Shown here: positions 42,395 through 55,533 of the stretch, piece after piece
How the letters are laid out: the number at the start of each line of letters is the position of its first letter
How positions within the stretch are numbered: position 1 is the first letter of the stretch
From: Heterobilharzia americana
Lineage: Eukaryota > Platyhelminthes > Trematoda > Strigeidida > Schistosomatidae
Length of the DNA stretch: 64,000 nucleotides
Direction of reading: 5' to 3'
Assembly (NCBI GenBank): GCA_944470555.2
Contig: OX104127.1
Location: 26,427,661 to 26,491,660 of the forward strand
Notes under the pieces: generated by a model
What the model saw: only the letters and a program-made list of their open reading frames with translations
The model's database searches: none
Told to the model about the DNA's origin: nothing
Program-made: the position numbers and the translations under genes

Positions 42395-45010
42395 TGTTTT
42401 AATGACTAATGGAAGCTAAACGTTGAGATGTGGTTGCTGTTCCAGGGATTTCAAAACACAAGTGGATTAGCTAAGTCTGGCAGAAAGGTACTCAGGTGGC
42501 ACTTTCGGAGTCCCGAACGAACGAACAGATAACGGTGATCGCCTACTACAACTGTGCTCAAATAACCATTTGTTTCTAGCTAGTACAAACTTCAGACATA
42601 AAGAAAGACATTGTGTGACGAGGCCCCCATCCAGTTCAACTAAACGAGGGCATGCCTACGTCTCAGTGGACTTAAAAAACTTTAGCAACAAGACCATTAC
42701 GAGTGCAGCTTGACAATGAGAGCACTAAGGTCGCTTTCAATGAGAAACTGACTAGGCAGTTATCCGAACAGCACACTATCACTCATTCATAAGAGGCTTC
42801 GAGTCATCTCCAGTCTGCTGTAAAAACAAAGTTGAAGACAGTAGCCGACCCTAAAACAGTGAACAAAAGAGCCCGTGGATATCAACAGCTTCTTCCGAAC
42901 TAATGGATGCGCGTGAACACATCCCTGCAGGCTCTGAGTACAATGAAGAGCGAGCGCAACTTAAAAGTAGACTGATGAAAAGTCTACACAACGATCGTGA
43001 ACCGTGGTGGGTAGTGAAGGCTAAAGAGATAGAAAAGGCAGCAGCGATAGGTAACAGTAAGCAATTATTTAGACTGGGAGAAAAAGGTCAATGTTTAGTG
43101 AGATTATAGCGGAAAAGGGTGGGTCTGCGATTCACTCGCAGAAAAGACGACTGTAACGATGGGCAGAACACTTTGAGGAACAGTTTAACTGGCCTCTAAT
43201 CACCACTGCTTGCCCTCTATCCAGTTGAATCCTGAATGGAACATAGAGATAGGCCCCCAACACTAGAAGAAGTTGAGAAAGCGGTAGGTAGCCTGAAACG
43301 GGGAAGGGCAGCAGGACCAGACGGACTACCTGCTGAGGTATACAACAATGGTGGTAGAGTTCTCTTAGTCAGGCTAACGGAAGTGTTAGCCAGTATATGG
43401 GAATCAAATACGATCCCCTCTGACTGGTCTAAGTCACTGATTATCCCAGTCTTCAAGAAAGGCGAGGAGTCCTCTTGTGATAACCACAGACGAATCAGCC
43501 TGACGAAATTAGTGTCCAAGATTCCAGGTTCTATTCTCCGACGCCTGAGTGGAGCTCGGGAACAGCAGACACGAGAAAACCAAGTAGGCTTCAGATACGG
43601 CCGTGGGTGTATCGACCAAATATTCACACTGCGCCAGGTTCTGGAACACACACACGCTTACCAACACCCGACAATAGCTGTATTTCTCGACCTGAAGGCG
43701 GCATTCGACTCCATTGATCGATAAGTATTATGGCAATATCTCTCACTTAAAGGCGTCCCGAGTAAGTACATCACCTTATTGAACGCTCTCTACTCAAACA
43801 CCTGTGGGCGTCTTAGAGCCTATGGTGAGTTGTCAGATAAACTGTGTACATCGAGTGTTCATTTAGAATGCCTACTCTCTATATTCCTATTCAATTTTAT
43901 CATAGATGTTTTTATGGAGGTCTCCATCTCGACATCTGACTACACAAAGATTGACCTAATCACAGGAGAATTTTCGTTAGACCTAGAATATGCAGATGAT
44001 ATAGTCCTGTTAGGTGAAGACGCTGACGAGGTGCAGAGTCTCCTGAACACTTTGAGTGGGGATTTGAGAATGTTTGGGATGCGGTTTTCACCACCCAAAT
44101 GCAAATTTCTGCTCCAGGACTGGTCTTTGGTGGTCCCCCGACTAACAATAGAGAGTGTGAAGTGGTTGAATGTGTCGACCACTTCACTACTTACCTGGGA
44201 AGTAGGATCAACCCTGGTGGGTTAGTTACCGATGAAATCTCTGCACGGATACAAAAGGCTCGATTGGCTTTTGCCAATTTACGCCACCTATGGCGCCGCC
44301 GTGATATTCGTTTGTCTATTAAGGGTCGCGTGTACTGCACAGTAGTCCGCTCTGTTCTACCGTATGGCTGTGAAACATGGGCACTAAGGGTAGAGGATAT
44401 GAGAAGGTCTTAGGTATTTGGTCATCGTTGCCTTTGTAGCATAGACCATGTGTCGTGATGTCACCACGTCAGGCGTAGAGTTTTAGGGAGGAGAGGTAAA
44501 TCAGCTGATGCGATTGCAAACGTTCATCGACTAAGATGGCTGGTACATGTCTTACGACGTATGTCCAGCCATTGTCTGCCTCGTTGCACAATGTTAGCCA
44601 AAGTAGGTTTAGGCTGGAAAAACGCTCTGGAAGGTCAGACTAAAACATGGCATCAATGTATGAAGTCTTTGACTATCCGTTCGAATCATGTGAGGCGATG
44701 AAAACTAGCCGTTTAAGATCTGCAGGACAATAGAAACCAGTGGTTGAAGACTCTAGGTGATATGGCTAACAACCGATGTCAGTAACGCATATGCATATGC
44801 GCACTATCCTCATCTCAACCGTTATACTTAATCACATCATTTTCTCATTCCTCTCTTTTATCACATCCTAATTCTTTTGACCGACTTCTTTTTCTTTCTT
44901 CACCTTCCATTTTATCGCCTTGTTACTTGATGCTGGTATGAGGTGTAGCAACTTGAACCGTTACGCAGTAATGCCTGGTCGTGTGTTGATTTTCATGATT
45001 TGATGATGAA
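42395..45010 (+). mobile_element. RTE-A retrotransposon, 5'-truncated, several frameshifts
   Basis: Enters within the endonuclease (GGTGGCACTTTCGGAGTCCC; AGATAACGGTGATCGCC). Then come 42903-43109 (MDAREHIPAGSEYNEERAQL), the reverse transcriptase at 43236-43724 (GRAAGPDGLPAEVYNNGG; IAVFLDLKAAFDSIDR, motif A), 43779-44225 ([29 protein letters not shown], motif C), and 44099-44413 with the C-terminal LYGCETW-like PYGCETWALRVEDMRRS. It ends with the 3' UTR at about 45010 (GATTTGATGATGAATG). The motif B region has lost its RQGCPLS (reads SSVHLECLLS). Confidence 0.92.
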
Positions 45011-45194
45011 TGTTTAAAAAAAGAATGCGGGAAAGGAAGAAATAAGATTTTACCAAACAACTCATATGAAGCTAAATGAACAAGACATCTTGTAACGGTG
45101 TGAAGTGAATAGAATAACAACACCAAATATCAGCGCTAATATAGGGCTACTTTATAGAGGTTGTGAACGAAAACTGTGTTCATTTAAAAATATC

Positions 45195-48100
45195 AAGATC
45201 TGATCATCATCATCATCATTATCAACATAGGACCAGGCATTACTGCGTAACGGTCCGAGTTGCCACACCTCATATCAGCACATCAAGTAAAAAGGTAGTG
45301 AGGTGAAGGATGAAGATAAGTGAATGCAGTCAAAAGAAATATAAAGTATGAGAAGAAAGGAAAGAGGAGTGACAAAATAGTGAGATTCGGTATAGCGTTG
45401 TTAAGATGAGGATAATGTGTGTATACATCTGCGCCACTGACTTCGGTTCTGAGCCATATCACCTAGGGTCTCCAACCACTGGTTCCTCTTGTCCCGTGGA
45501 CCCCAACCACCTAGTCTGCATCGTCCTACATGGCTTAAACCAACAGTCAGAGACTTCATACATTGGTGCCATGTTTTAGTCTGGCCACCTCGGGCCTTTT
45601 TCCAGCCTGAACCCACCTCAGCCAACATTGTGTGACGAGGCAATCGGTGACTAGGCATACGTAGTACGTGTCCCAACCATCTCAGTCGATGAAGGTTCAC
45701 AACCTCGTCGACTGACTTACCTCTTCTCCCTAAAACTCTACACCTAACTTCTGCATTACTCACATGGTGACACCACGGAATACGTCCTATACTACGAAGG
45801 CAACGGTGGTCAAATACCTGAAACCTTTTTGTATCCTCCACTTTCAATGGCCATGTTTCACAGCCATACAGTAGAACAGAGCGGACTGCTGTGCAGTACA
45901 CGCGACCCTTAATAGACAAACGAATATCACGGCGGCGCCATAGGTGGCGCAAATTGGCAAAAGCCAATCGAGCCTTTTGTATCCGTGCAGAAATCTCATC
46001 GGCAACTAACCCACCGGGTTGATCCTACTTCCCAGGTAAGTGAAGTGGTCAACACACTCAACCACTTCACTCTCTATTGTTAACCGCGGTACCGCTGAAG
46101 ACCAGTCCTGGAGCAAAAATTTGCATTTGGGTGGTGAAAATCGCATCCCAAACATTCTCAAATTCCCACTCAAAGTGTTCAGAAGACTCTGCATCTTGTC
46201 AGCGTCTTCACCTAACAGGACTATGTCATCTGCATATTCTAGATCTAAGGAAAATTCACCTGTGATCCGGTCAACGTCTTTGTAATTAGGTGACGAGAGG
46301 GAAACCTCCATAAGAATATCTATGATAAAATTAAATAAGAATGGGGATAGTGGGCATCCTTGACGGACACCACTTGATGAGTATAGCTCCCTGGACAACT
46401 CACCATAGGCTCTAACATGCCCACAAGTGTTCGAGTAGAGAGCTTTCAATAAGGTGATGTACTTACTAGGCACGCCTTTCAGTGACAGACACTGCCATAA
46501 GACTTCTCGATCAACGGAGTCAAATGCCGCCTTCAGGTCGAGAAATACAGCTATTGTCGGGCGTCTGTAAGCATGCCTATGTTCCAGGACCTGGCGCAGT
46601 GTGAATATTTGGTCGATACATCCACGGCCAGGTCTAAAGCCTGCCTGGTTTTCTCGGGCTTGCTGTTCCCGAGCTCCACTCAGGCGTCGGAGAATTATAG
46701 AACTTAGGATCTTAGACACTATGTTTGTCAGGCTGATTCCTCTGTGGTTATCACAAGAGGACTTCTCGCCTTTCTTGAAGACTGGGATGATCAGTGACTT
46801 AGACCAGTCGGAGGGGATCGTATTTGATTCCCATATACTGGCTAACACTTCCGTTAGCCTGACTAAGAGAACTCTACCACCATTCTTGTATACCTCAGCA
46901 GGTAGTCCGTCTGGTCCTGCTGCCCTTCCCCGTTTCAGGCTACCTACCGCTTTCTCAACTTCTTCTAGTGTTGGGGGACCTGTCTCTATGTCCCATTCAG
47001 GGTCCGACTGGATAGCGGGCAGCGCAATGGTGGCTGGAGGCCAGTTAAACTGTTCCTCAAAGTGTTCTGCCCATCGTCCCAGTCGCCTTCCCTGCGAGTG
47101 AATCGCCGATCCGTCCTTCTCCGCTATAACCTCACTAACTGTTGTTGACCATTTCCCCCCAGTCTCCTTAATAAGTCTAAATAACTGTCTACTGTTACCG
47201 ATCGCCGCTGCCTTTTCCATCTCTTTAGCCTTTGCTGCCCACCACTGTTCACGATCGTTGCGCAGACTTTTCGTCAGTTTATTTTTAAGTTGCGCTCGCT
47301 CTTCATTGTACTCAGAGCCTGCAGGGATGCATTCACGTGCATCCATTAGTTTGGAAGAAGCTGCTGATATCCACTGGCTCTTTTTAGCCATTATCTTGGA
47401 GTCGGCTACAGTCTCCAGTGCTGCTTTTACAGTAGACTGAAGATGGCACCAAGCTTCTTCTGGATGAGTGACAGTCTTTTGTTCCGATAACTGCCTAGCC
47501 AACTTCTCACTGAACACGGCTTTGGTGTTTTCGTTGTCCAGCAGAACTCGTAGTGGTTTTGTTGCCAAATTTTTTCTACGTCCATTGAGACGCAGGCATA
47601 TACGTGCTCGGACCAACGCATGATCGCTGTCCAAACACGTACTCCAGAAGGAGCGGCAGTCTTCCACCGATCCTCTCCAGCGATGACTAATAGCAATGTG
47701 GTCTATCTGTGTCCATCGCTGAGTCGAGCTCGGTGGACGCCAGGTCAGACAGTGCCTTTCTTTATGTCTGAAATTTGTGCTGGCTAAAAATAGGCGGTTA
47801 TCTGAGCATAGTTGTAATAGGCGATCACCGTTATCTGTACGTTCAGCTGGGATTCCGAAAGTGCCACCTAAGTGCCTTTCTGCCTCACTCAGTCTACCCA
47901 CCTGTGCGTTGAGGTCACCTGCAACAACCACTACGTCCGAACGTTTGGCTTTCGAGAGGAGGTTAGACAGTTTATGGTAGAACTCGTCCTTCACTTCATC
48001 CGAACTACAGTCAGTGGGTGCGTAAGCAGAGATTACAAAGAGACAACGGCGAGTCTCACTATTCCTTTTAGTTCTCACTGTGCCGTTCAGCCTCATAGCG

Positions 48101-49150
48101 CAGAGGCGACTATCAACTGGGATCCAGTCTAGTAGTGAGTTTTCTGCCCTGGTGCTTAATGCTATACCTACACCTGCAAGACCACGAGAGCTAGCTATCG
48201 AATCTCCAGAAACTCGAAGGGTGAATTTTGCAGATTCACCAGATTGGTCAGGAGAGGTCAGGTGAATAACCACACTTGGGTCCTGTATGCGTGTCTCACA
48301 AACACAGCACACATCCATGCCCGAGTTGCTAGAGTCTTTGCCAACGAAGCCTGTTGGCCAATTTGACGGAGGGTGCGGACATTGAAGGCTCCAATATGTA
48401 ATTTGGAGCGTGGTTTAAGGAGACCAGGGACGCTGTTCTGTGGACTCAGATCGTTGTCGAAGGCTGCAGAGGTAGGAGAAATTGAAGATGATGCAGCATC
48501 ATTAATTAAGAGACGTGAAGGAAGATTAGAAGGTAATGATGGAGGAGGAGGATAGCAGTCAGAAGAAACTTGGGTGCTGACAGAGTTGTGAGGGCGGTTG
48601 ACACTTCCCGGCTGCCCACACCGTGGAAGGCTATTTCTTCTTAAGGTACCTGAAAGAGATTTGTGTGACCGCAGAGCCCATCGGACATCTGCTTGAGGCC
48701 TGTCACACCCAGCCTTTTGAGTATGATTATTTTGAATTTTTGTATTTTTGGGGCCGGATGAGCGAAAGGAAACGACAAGTGAACCAACACCGCCGGCCCG
48801 GCAGACCGTGGGGCGTGGTGGAGTGTGTTATTTTTGGGGCCGACCTTTTCTAACCCCCCCTTCCACTGAGAAGGCAGCATCAGCTTGGCACTGCTGGTCA
48901 TCCAAGGGAAACACCTTACTGCTGTCACACCCCATCCAGCTAGCAGCAGTACGACTTCGCCCTCAGACCCCCATCATAGTGTAGCAATTTACACTATAAC
49001 GGTAACTGCTTTTCGTCTAACCACTACCCAACAGACCTTTCTGGTATGGTAGGACCTCGAGGGAACAAGCGTTCCACCAGCATAGCTCGTTGGGTCATTG
49101 TGATATGCAAGCCCGACCACCACGTCAAGGTAGCAGCTATCGGTCGGGGG
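45195..49150 (-). mobile_element. RTE-A retrotransposon, near full length
   Basis: The best non-LTR copy here. The main frame 48318-46006 (770 codons) has an AP-type endonuclease (VVVVAGDLNAQVG; HCLTWRPP; SDHALVRARI) and a reverse transcriptase: motif A IAVFLDLKAAFDSVDR, motif [19 protein letters not shown], motif [11 protein letters not shown] (YADD at residues 695-698). A single missing base near 46013-46018 (found by comparison with 44201-44225) shifts the C terminus into frame 45967-45401 (LYGCETW; RWLGHVLRMPSH). A second small indel near 48317-48320 separates the main frame from its upstream part (IGAFNVRTLRQIGQQASLAK). The 3' end is (CAT)n on the plus strand at about 45200, as expected of RTE elements. 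Upstream GC-richer DNA to about 49150 is taken as its 5' region. Confidence 0.93.
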
Positions 49151-49434
49151 GTAAAACCAACTTCTTCAGAGTAGACTGGATTTCACTCATATCACGGATA
49201 TATTAACCCCATCTTCGCCAAAAGTCATATGCTTGCACATTGACAAACGAATTGCAAGCCAGCAATCTTTTCTGGACATAAATTCAGTCGTCGATTCCAT
49301 AAAATTGAACAATGAGACACATCCATGAGGATCTGACCAAAAGCTTGAAATACTTGTATGAAATCCCTTTTATAGTTTTAAGTCAGTGGTGATTAAGTCG
49401 ACCGAACACAGGCGACCCCAACACCCAATAAGGC

Positions 49435-49690
49435 TAGTGAGCCAATCAGAAAGGCATGTTGAAAGTTTATACGGTATCGCAGACAAACGAACCGACAACG
49501 GTGATTCTCTTACAATTGCGTTCTGACCAGAACTACGCATAAAGGGAGCTTCACTTGGTGTTCACCAACACTGAACCAACGATGGACACAGACAGATTAC
49601 ATTGCTAAAAAAACAGTCGTTGGAAGACTGCCGCTCATTCTGGAGTGCCTGCTTGAACTTTGATCATGCGTTTATACGGTTGCTTATGTT
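49435..49690 (+). mobile_element. RTE-A endonuclease fragment
   Basis: Plus strand: a patch reading KRTDNGDSL (AACGAACCGACAACGGTGAT), then GATGGACACAGACAGATTAC and EDCRSFWSACL, as in the endonuclease of the copy at 47.6-47.9 kb. It lies head-on to that element. Confidence 0.65.
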
Positions 49691-49799
49691 TGTGTCTTAA
49701 TGGGCATGGAAAGCAAACGGCATTTCTGAACAATGGTTTAAGTTGCCAAACTTTAAATCCACAAATCAATTAGAAAGCAGTCAAAAGTGGGGCAAAATT

Positions 49800-50890
49800 A
49801 TCAAAAGAGAGCAAATTGGAATAAGAAAATACTGAGTTCATTATGATCATCAGATGGAGATAACGTGTGGATACATTTGAGCCACTGAGACATTCGCAGT
49901 CATATCACTACCTAGTTTCCAAAAAACTGGTTTCTGTCGTCACATGGACTTCAAATCCAAAGTCTACATTCTTCTACATGCATCACACCAATGGTCGAAA
50001 ATTTCATACATTGATGCCATGTTCCACTTTTACCCTTTCCAACCTTATTCCGGCATAAATCTACTTCAACTGAAATAGTACAATGAGGCAGGCAGTGACA
50101 GGGCATGTGTAACACAACTTCCAGTCACCTCAGTCGATGAAGGTTCACAACCTCATCAAATGACTTCTCTCTTCTCTTCAAAACTCTACGATGACTTCAC
50201 TCTTACTCAGCTGGTGATACCACGACACACAGTCTGTGACAACAAGGCAACAGTGGTCAAACACATAAAGCCTTCTCATGTCCTCTATCATGTAGTAGGA
50301 CAGAGACAACTGAAGCACAGTACGCTCAGTCCTTCATGCCAAATCGGATATCGATCGCCGAGGTGCCGGAAATGGAGTAAGTTGGTGAAAGCTAAGCGAG
50401 CCCTTCTTACTCATGCAAATATCTCATCAGTCAGTGATGCACCATGCCTCATCCAACTTCCCACGTAAGTCAAGTGCTTGACGCCACCAACCATTTCACT
50501 ACATATTTTGTTAGACAAAAGGCGGACGAACACCAGTCATAGGACAGTTTACATTCGAGTGGTGAGAAACCCATCACGAACATCCTACAATTGCCACTCA
50601 ATGTGTCCACAAGATTCCACATATTGTCAGTGTCTTCATCTAACCAGACTATATCATCTGGGTTCCACTGATCAACTAAAACTTCTCCTGTGACAAGGTT
50701 AATCCTCATTAAGTCAGATGACGAGAAGGAGGTTTTCACAAGTGCTTCTATGCTAAAATTAAATAAGAATAGAGAGTGTGGACATCCATGATGGACACGA
50801 TAGGCTCTGAGATGCCCACATGTGTTCGAGCAGTCTTTAGGATAGTAATGAACTTACTCACCACCCGTTTCAGTGAGAAATTTTGTCATA
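49800..50890 (-). mobile_element. RTE-like 3' fragment, near-identical to 17011-17990
   Basis: Includes the 3' tail (GTGTGGATACATTTGAGCCA) missing in its partner, then the shared body with the degenerate box [15 protein letters not shown] on the minus strand. Over about 965 bp only about 15 bases differ from the 17-kb copy. The frames at 50160-50468 and 50478-50693 on the plus strand are shadows. Confidence 0.8.
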
Positions 50891-51595
50891 AGACCTCTCG
50901 ATCCATGGAGAGCCAACTAAAATGTGACACCGGAACGTGAAATTTTTGGCTGTTAGTCTGAGCCGCGTAGAGAGTATTGCATTGTCTAGCTGCAATACTA
51001 AGGATGACAGGAATCAGTGGGTAAAATCTTAGTGGCCTAGGAGTCAGTCCCAAAAGTATGGATATACACACGCCAACTTCAAATTCCAAACATTTTAGTA
51101 ACCTTTTATTCTTTCTCTTCACACTTGTTTGCTCAAGTATCATTATTTCTTCATATAATGCCTTGTAGTGTGTTTGTAGAAATGTGGCAGCTTGGACAGG
51201 TGCATTTCTGTGTAAGCTTTTCTGCTGATTCGTGTCTGTCTGATTCCCATAATAAGAAACTTTGGAGGCTCAGCGAAGCGAGTCCACCGATAGGACTGTG
51301 ACCGTAGTTAAAAAAGAATGCAAAATATGCTACCACACCCAATCACCATATCGACGAGAGATGACGGTTTATTTGATATTGTGGCAGACGCCTTAAAATC
51401 TAACCAAATTCAAACATGACAATTTGCCTGACCAGAATGCAGAGACTATAAGCTGTAGAGTCAGAACCTTGAAAAATTAATCGTATGAAAACTCGTGTGA
51501 TATAACTTGGAAATGAATACACTGCTTCTCCTACACTAAGTTCTTAAAAATACACTTTCACTTTATGCCTACTGTTTATTTATTATCCACCTCAA
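50891..51595. other. no recognisable feature
   Basis: Both short minus frames (51143-50886, 51342-51151) lack domains. CTCAGCGAAGCGAGTC at about 51270 is a small hairpin. Nothing else stands out. Confidence 0.35.
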
Positions 51596-51599
51596 AATT

Positions 51600-52070
51600 A
51601 AGATCCAGTTAGGTAGCCAAAACGTGTTACGTACACCTAGTCACCGTATACGCTGCCTTGCAATGCTAACTGAACTGGGCTAAGACTGGAAAAAGATCAG
51701 AGGTGTTCAGATTAGAACGTAGCGTCAGTGTAATTTGTTTCTAGACGTGATATGAGCTCGACTGAGGAATGTAAGCCTGCATGCCAAATAAAACCGCTGG
51801 CCGAAGACCCTATGCCTTAAGATCGATTTTAGTGGAGCACGCGCATTTACGCACTATCTTTGTGCTAGTTATTATATTTCACGTTTCCACTGATTCTTTA
51901 CCTTCTTTTCTCCCTTCCCATGCCTTTTTGCAACTTTTAATTACATTTTATTCGTCTATTTCTAAATGTTCCGACTTGCTGTCCTTTATCTTGGTGTTCT
52001 GGCATAAGGTGTAAGAACTTCGACCACTACACAGTAATATCAAGTCCCACAAATACTTGTTAACTGATAT
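51600..52070 (+). mobile_element. RTE-like 3' fragment, strongly decayed
   Basis: Plus strand words in family order: CAAAACGTGTTACGTACACC (HVLRT-like), CTAACTGAACTGGGCTAAGA, then GGCATAAGGTGTAAGAACTT and CACTACACAGTAATATCAAG of the 3' UTR. No frame is intact. Confidence 0.6.
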
Positions 52071-52204
52071 CGTACTAGACTTCGTCATATCCAGCGGCAC
52101 TATACGCCGAAAAAATGGAAGTCAAAATGCACTCATCAACCACATACACACTCGTGTAGTGGGTAGAGTCAGACCTATTGTGTGAGGAAAAACGATAATC
52201 CATG

Positions 52205-52260
52205 GATGCCCAAACCTCGGTAGGTGGAGCAGAGTTCAAAGTCGTGCCTCAATGTTCGAA
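52205..52260 (-). mobile_element. tRNA-like SINE trace (family T2)
   Basis: GCCCAAACCTCGGTAGGTGG followed by AGCAGAGTTCAAAGTCGTG is the reverse complement of the T2 B box and tail (compare 13640-13680). The A-box half is missing. Confidence 0.45.
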
Positions 52261-52619
52261 AGTTAGCTGTCTAAACTAATATACGATAGTCCCTTTACTA
52301 TACGTTGACCTAAATCTGGTAGATTTACTATGTCCATCTCCGCACAATACTTTACACATATAAGCATTATTTCTGAAATAAAAACCGCTTTTCTCTATAT
52401 TATTAAATGACTTAGTTCCAAGGTGGAGCGAAAACATGCGCTAGGTGTCAGTGAACAAACACAAGGAAACTATTGGTATTTCAAAAAATGTTCAGACGTA
52501 CTACATGTAGTTAAATATCAAAAAAGCAGCAAGCTTACTTGAGGTTTACTGCCTACTGCCGTTTTATCTAAGAAATTACTTACAATTCCTGTAGCTGATT
52601 GTCTGAAATTGTACTATTG

Positions 52620-52760
52620 GTGAAGGCAATTCGCTCCCAAGCAATGGGGCACCAGTTCGAAATCTCCACCTAATGAGGTTACAGTAACGAGGCAGTATCA
52701 GTAACCACTACACAACAGATGTGACTCAACCTCCACTACATGAATAAGCATGTGACAGTG
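52620..52760 (+). mobile_element. tRNA-like SINE (family T2-like)
   Basis: GCAATGGGGCACCAGTTCGA then AATCTCCACCTAATGAGG resembles a T-arm and following sequence. ACTACACAACAGATGTGACT and CATGAATAAGCATGTGACAG parallel the T2 tail at 34.37-34.43 kb. Confidence 0.45.
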
Positions 52761-53249
52761 AGATTTTGACCCGATTCCAAACTATTCTATCTATAATGCG
52801 AAAGTAATGGACCATCGCACAACATAAATTAAAGGTGTGCACGATCAAAATAAGATGCGAATCACTTTTATGAAAACCTAACGGATTCATATGCCTTGAA
52901 CAGTGACAGGACGGTTACATTAAAGCCCATTTTGAACAGTATCTGAGGCTTATGCGTCAGCAGTATGTTTACTTGGACCTGCATGCAGCCCTTTATTTCA
53001 ATCTTATTCTATGAATTGTAGGTGGGATACTTAGAGCTGCAGTAGATTCCATAAACGCTACAAAGACCCACAGATGGACAAAAACCCAAACACCATGAAA
53101 CTATTTGGTATTTTCAAAGATCAGCAGAAGAAATACATTTAACACAATAATGTGCATATACTACTTGGATTCAGAAACTAACAGAAGCGCTTACACTGAT
53201 AGATTAACTCAACTTAAACAGAATAAACCGGTTAGGAGATTAGTCAATA

Positions 53250-53480
53250 GACTTACAGTGTGCTTGAAGACCGGACAGGAGGAGCAGGAGCATGATGAGG
53301 CGTCTCTGAACCATGAATTAGAAATGTAGCAGATGGTGGTGATAAACGACTAAGATTATTGTCAGCAGCGCAGACATGGTCACTCAGTTCACAAAAACTA
53401 GCCGCGTTTGATATCACGTGGCTATCGTCAACTGAACTGTTTGCCTGACTATAAGAACGGTCAGGCATCATGACAAGATT
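53250..53480 (-). other. unassigned 72-codon frame, Ser-rich
   Basis: The minus frame 53471-53253 starts MPDRSYSQANSSVDDSHVIS after one extra Met and is Ser/Ala/Pro-rich. It follows no family I know and could be a piece of an ORF1-type protein of a CR1-like element, but that is a guess. The rest of 52761-53900 shows nothing else. Confidence 0.2.
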
Positions 53481-53899
53481 GGTGAATGAGAAATATTAGA
53501 ATCCATTGATATAAATTTTAGTAGAAATAGATTAAACAGGATCGCGTGTGAAAAAGCTTGAAACATCAGTAAATACCGAAAGATAATGTCCTTTTCGTAG
53601 TAAGATGCAGGCAAATTCGGAAGTAATTATCCCGAAACGCTAAGACGACGCGACACATGTGAAACTCAAATAGAATAGCACCAAACTCAAGTACACCGCC
53701 ACTAAACACAAAGCAATGAACCTATGTGAGTGATACAGCCAAACAAAAAAAAATAATCTCGATAAACTGAAGGGGATATTTAACGAAACGTATATTCATC
53801 AGAGCTCAATGGGGATTATCTATTTTTTATACATTCTATGATGCTTTCCTACAACTGCGTTGCAGACAGGATCAAAAGCTGTGTCACCAAAGAGCTATT

Positions 53900-55496
53900 C
53901 GGACCGGTCATAAAAGAAACACATAAAGGTTCAGAGGACAGCAGAAGAGATTAAAGGAGGGAGAAGTATAAAGTGAAGGAGAAGGGAAGTTTAAACAGCA
54001 GGGAGTAATGGGGGAGGAAAGAGGCAGCCAGAAGAAAACGTGAGGACAGAAGAGATAGAAATGGTAGCGACATGAACAATGAGGTGGCAGGTGGAGGGGT
54101 AGGTCGTCTAGTAAGTGCAGAGGTTGAGGGGGTCATTACCAGATTTCAGATTTGCCGTTTGAGGATATGGGGCTGATAACCTATATTAGTCCCTTCCCAG
54201 TAGATTTCTGTGCTTGTCCGATCCCCCTTTGAAAGAGTCAGTTGGTGATGCGGACACCACTTCCTCTGGGAGTCAGCTGCGGGTGATGATTACTTGACGC
54301 GAGAACCAGTGGTCTGTGGAGACTATGTTCCCTTCTCTTTGCAGCCTCCCACTACGTCCTCTGAGGTGTTTCAACCTAGTGAGAAGGAAAAGAGAAGACA
54401 GATCAGGTCCGAAATCATTTCTCAGAACCCTGTATAGCATGTTTGGGTCTCCCCCTCGCGCGCGATAGGACAAAGTGAAGAGGTTCAGCTCTTTAAGTCG
54501 ATCTTCATAGGTCAGGTGATCAAACGGGTGGCTGCCTTCTGAAACATTTCTTGAAGGTCTGCGTCATCTTTCAGACAAGGATTAGCCATCCGTGTACATC
54601 ATACTAATTTAGATCTAATTAAGTAAGTGTATAAGACGAGGAACATGTCACCACCTATTTTCGTAAACGTTCTACGTAATGCCCAGACAGTCTTGAAACT
54701 TCGAGCTGTTACCAATCGACAGTATGCTGTGGTTTTCAAGTCACAGCTCACTGCGACTCCCCAGTTATGATGGGTCAGTACTGACGGTAAAGGAGTCCCA
54801 CCAATATCGTAGGCGTTGCTGTGTGCGCCCCAAGCGCATGCTCACATTTTTACCTACACTGGTGGGCATCAGCAACTTCTCTGACCAGGTAAACAAGCTG
54901 TTCAGGTCTGCCTGAAGCTCACCTATATCCTCGTCGTTCCTAATTCCCCGCCAAATTTTTACACCATTGATGTAGAGAACCGTAGGGAAGTTCGTGATAT
55001 TTGGCAGTTCATTTGCGTACAGGATAAACAGCGGGAGACCCAGGACTGTGCCTTGCGGCACTCCACTCTCTATCGCTTCTAAGTGGAGGGTTGAGAATTG
55101 ACCCTTACTCTTTGCCTCGTACCAACGAGGAGCTTTCTTATCCGTGCAAGCAGACTGCCGGTGACTCCCGAACCTACCAGTTTCCTGAGCATCCTGGAAA
55201 GAGGTGCCTTGTCGAACGCCTTACCAATGAAAATGACATTCACAGGTATCCTATCATTTTAGACGCAACCCAACTTTCTCTGACTGTAAGGAGGTTCATC
55301 AAGCAAGAGAAGTTTCTACGAAAGCCATGCTGCGAACAAGGCAATAGAGTGTTGCCCTCTAGGTTAACTATGATGGTTTTCTTGATAATTCTTCCCAGGA
55401 TTTTCTCCAAAGTACGGGTCAAACTTATCAGTCTGTAGTTTGATGGGTGCTGCCGTCCCCTCAGGACGGTCCACGGAACGAACGGTTGGGTCACTG

Positions 55497-55533
<37 letters not shown>

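Noticed and set aside
46040..48265. Several plus-strand frames up to 166 codons
   Set aside because: All lie antisense to the long RTE-A reverse transcriptase frame and have no domain of their own.
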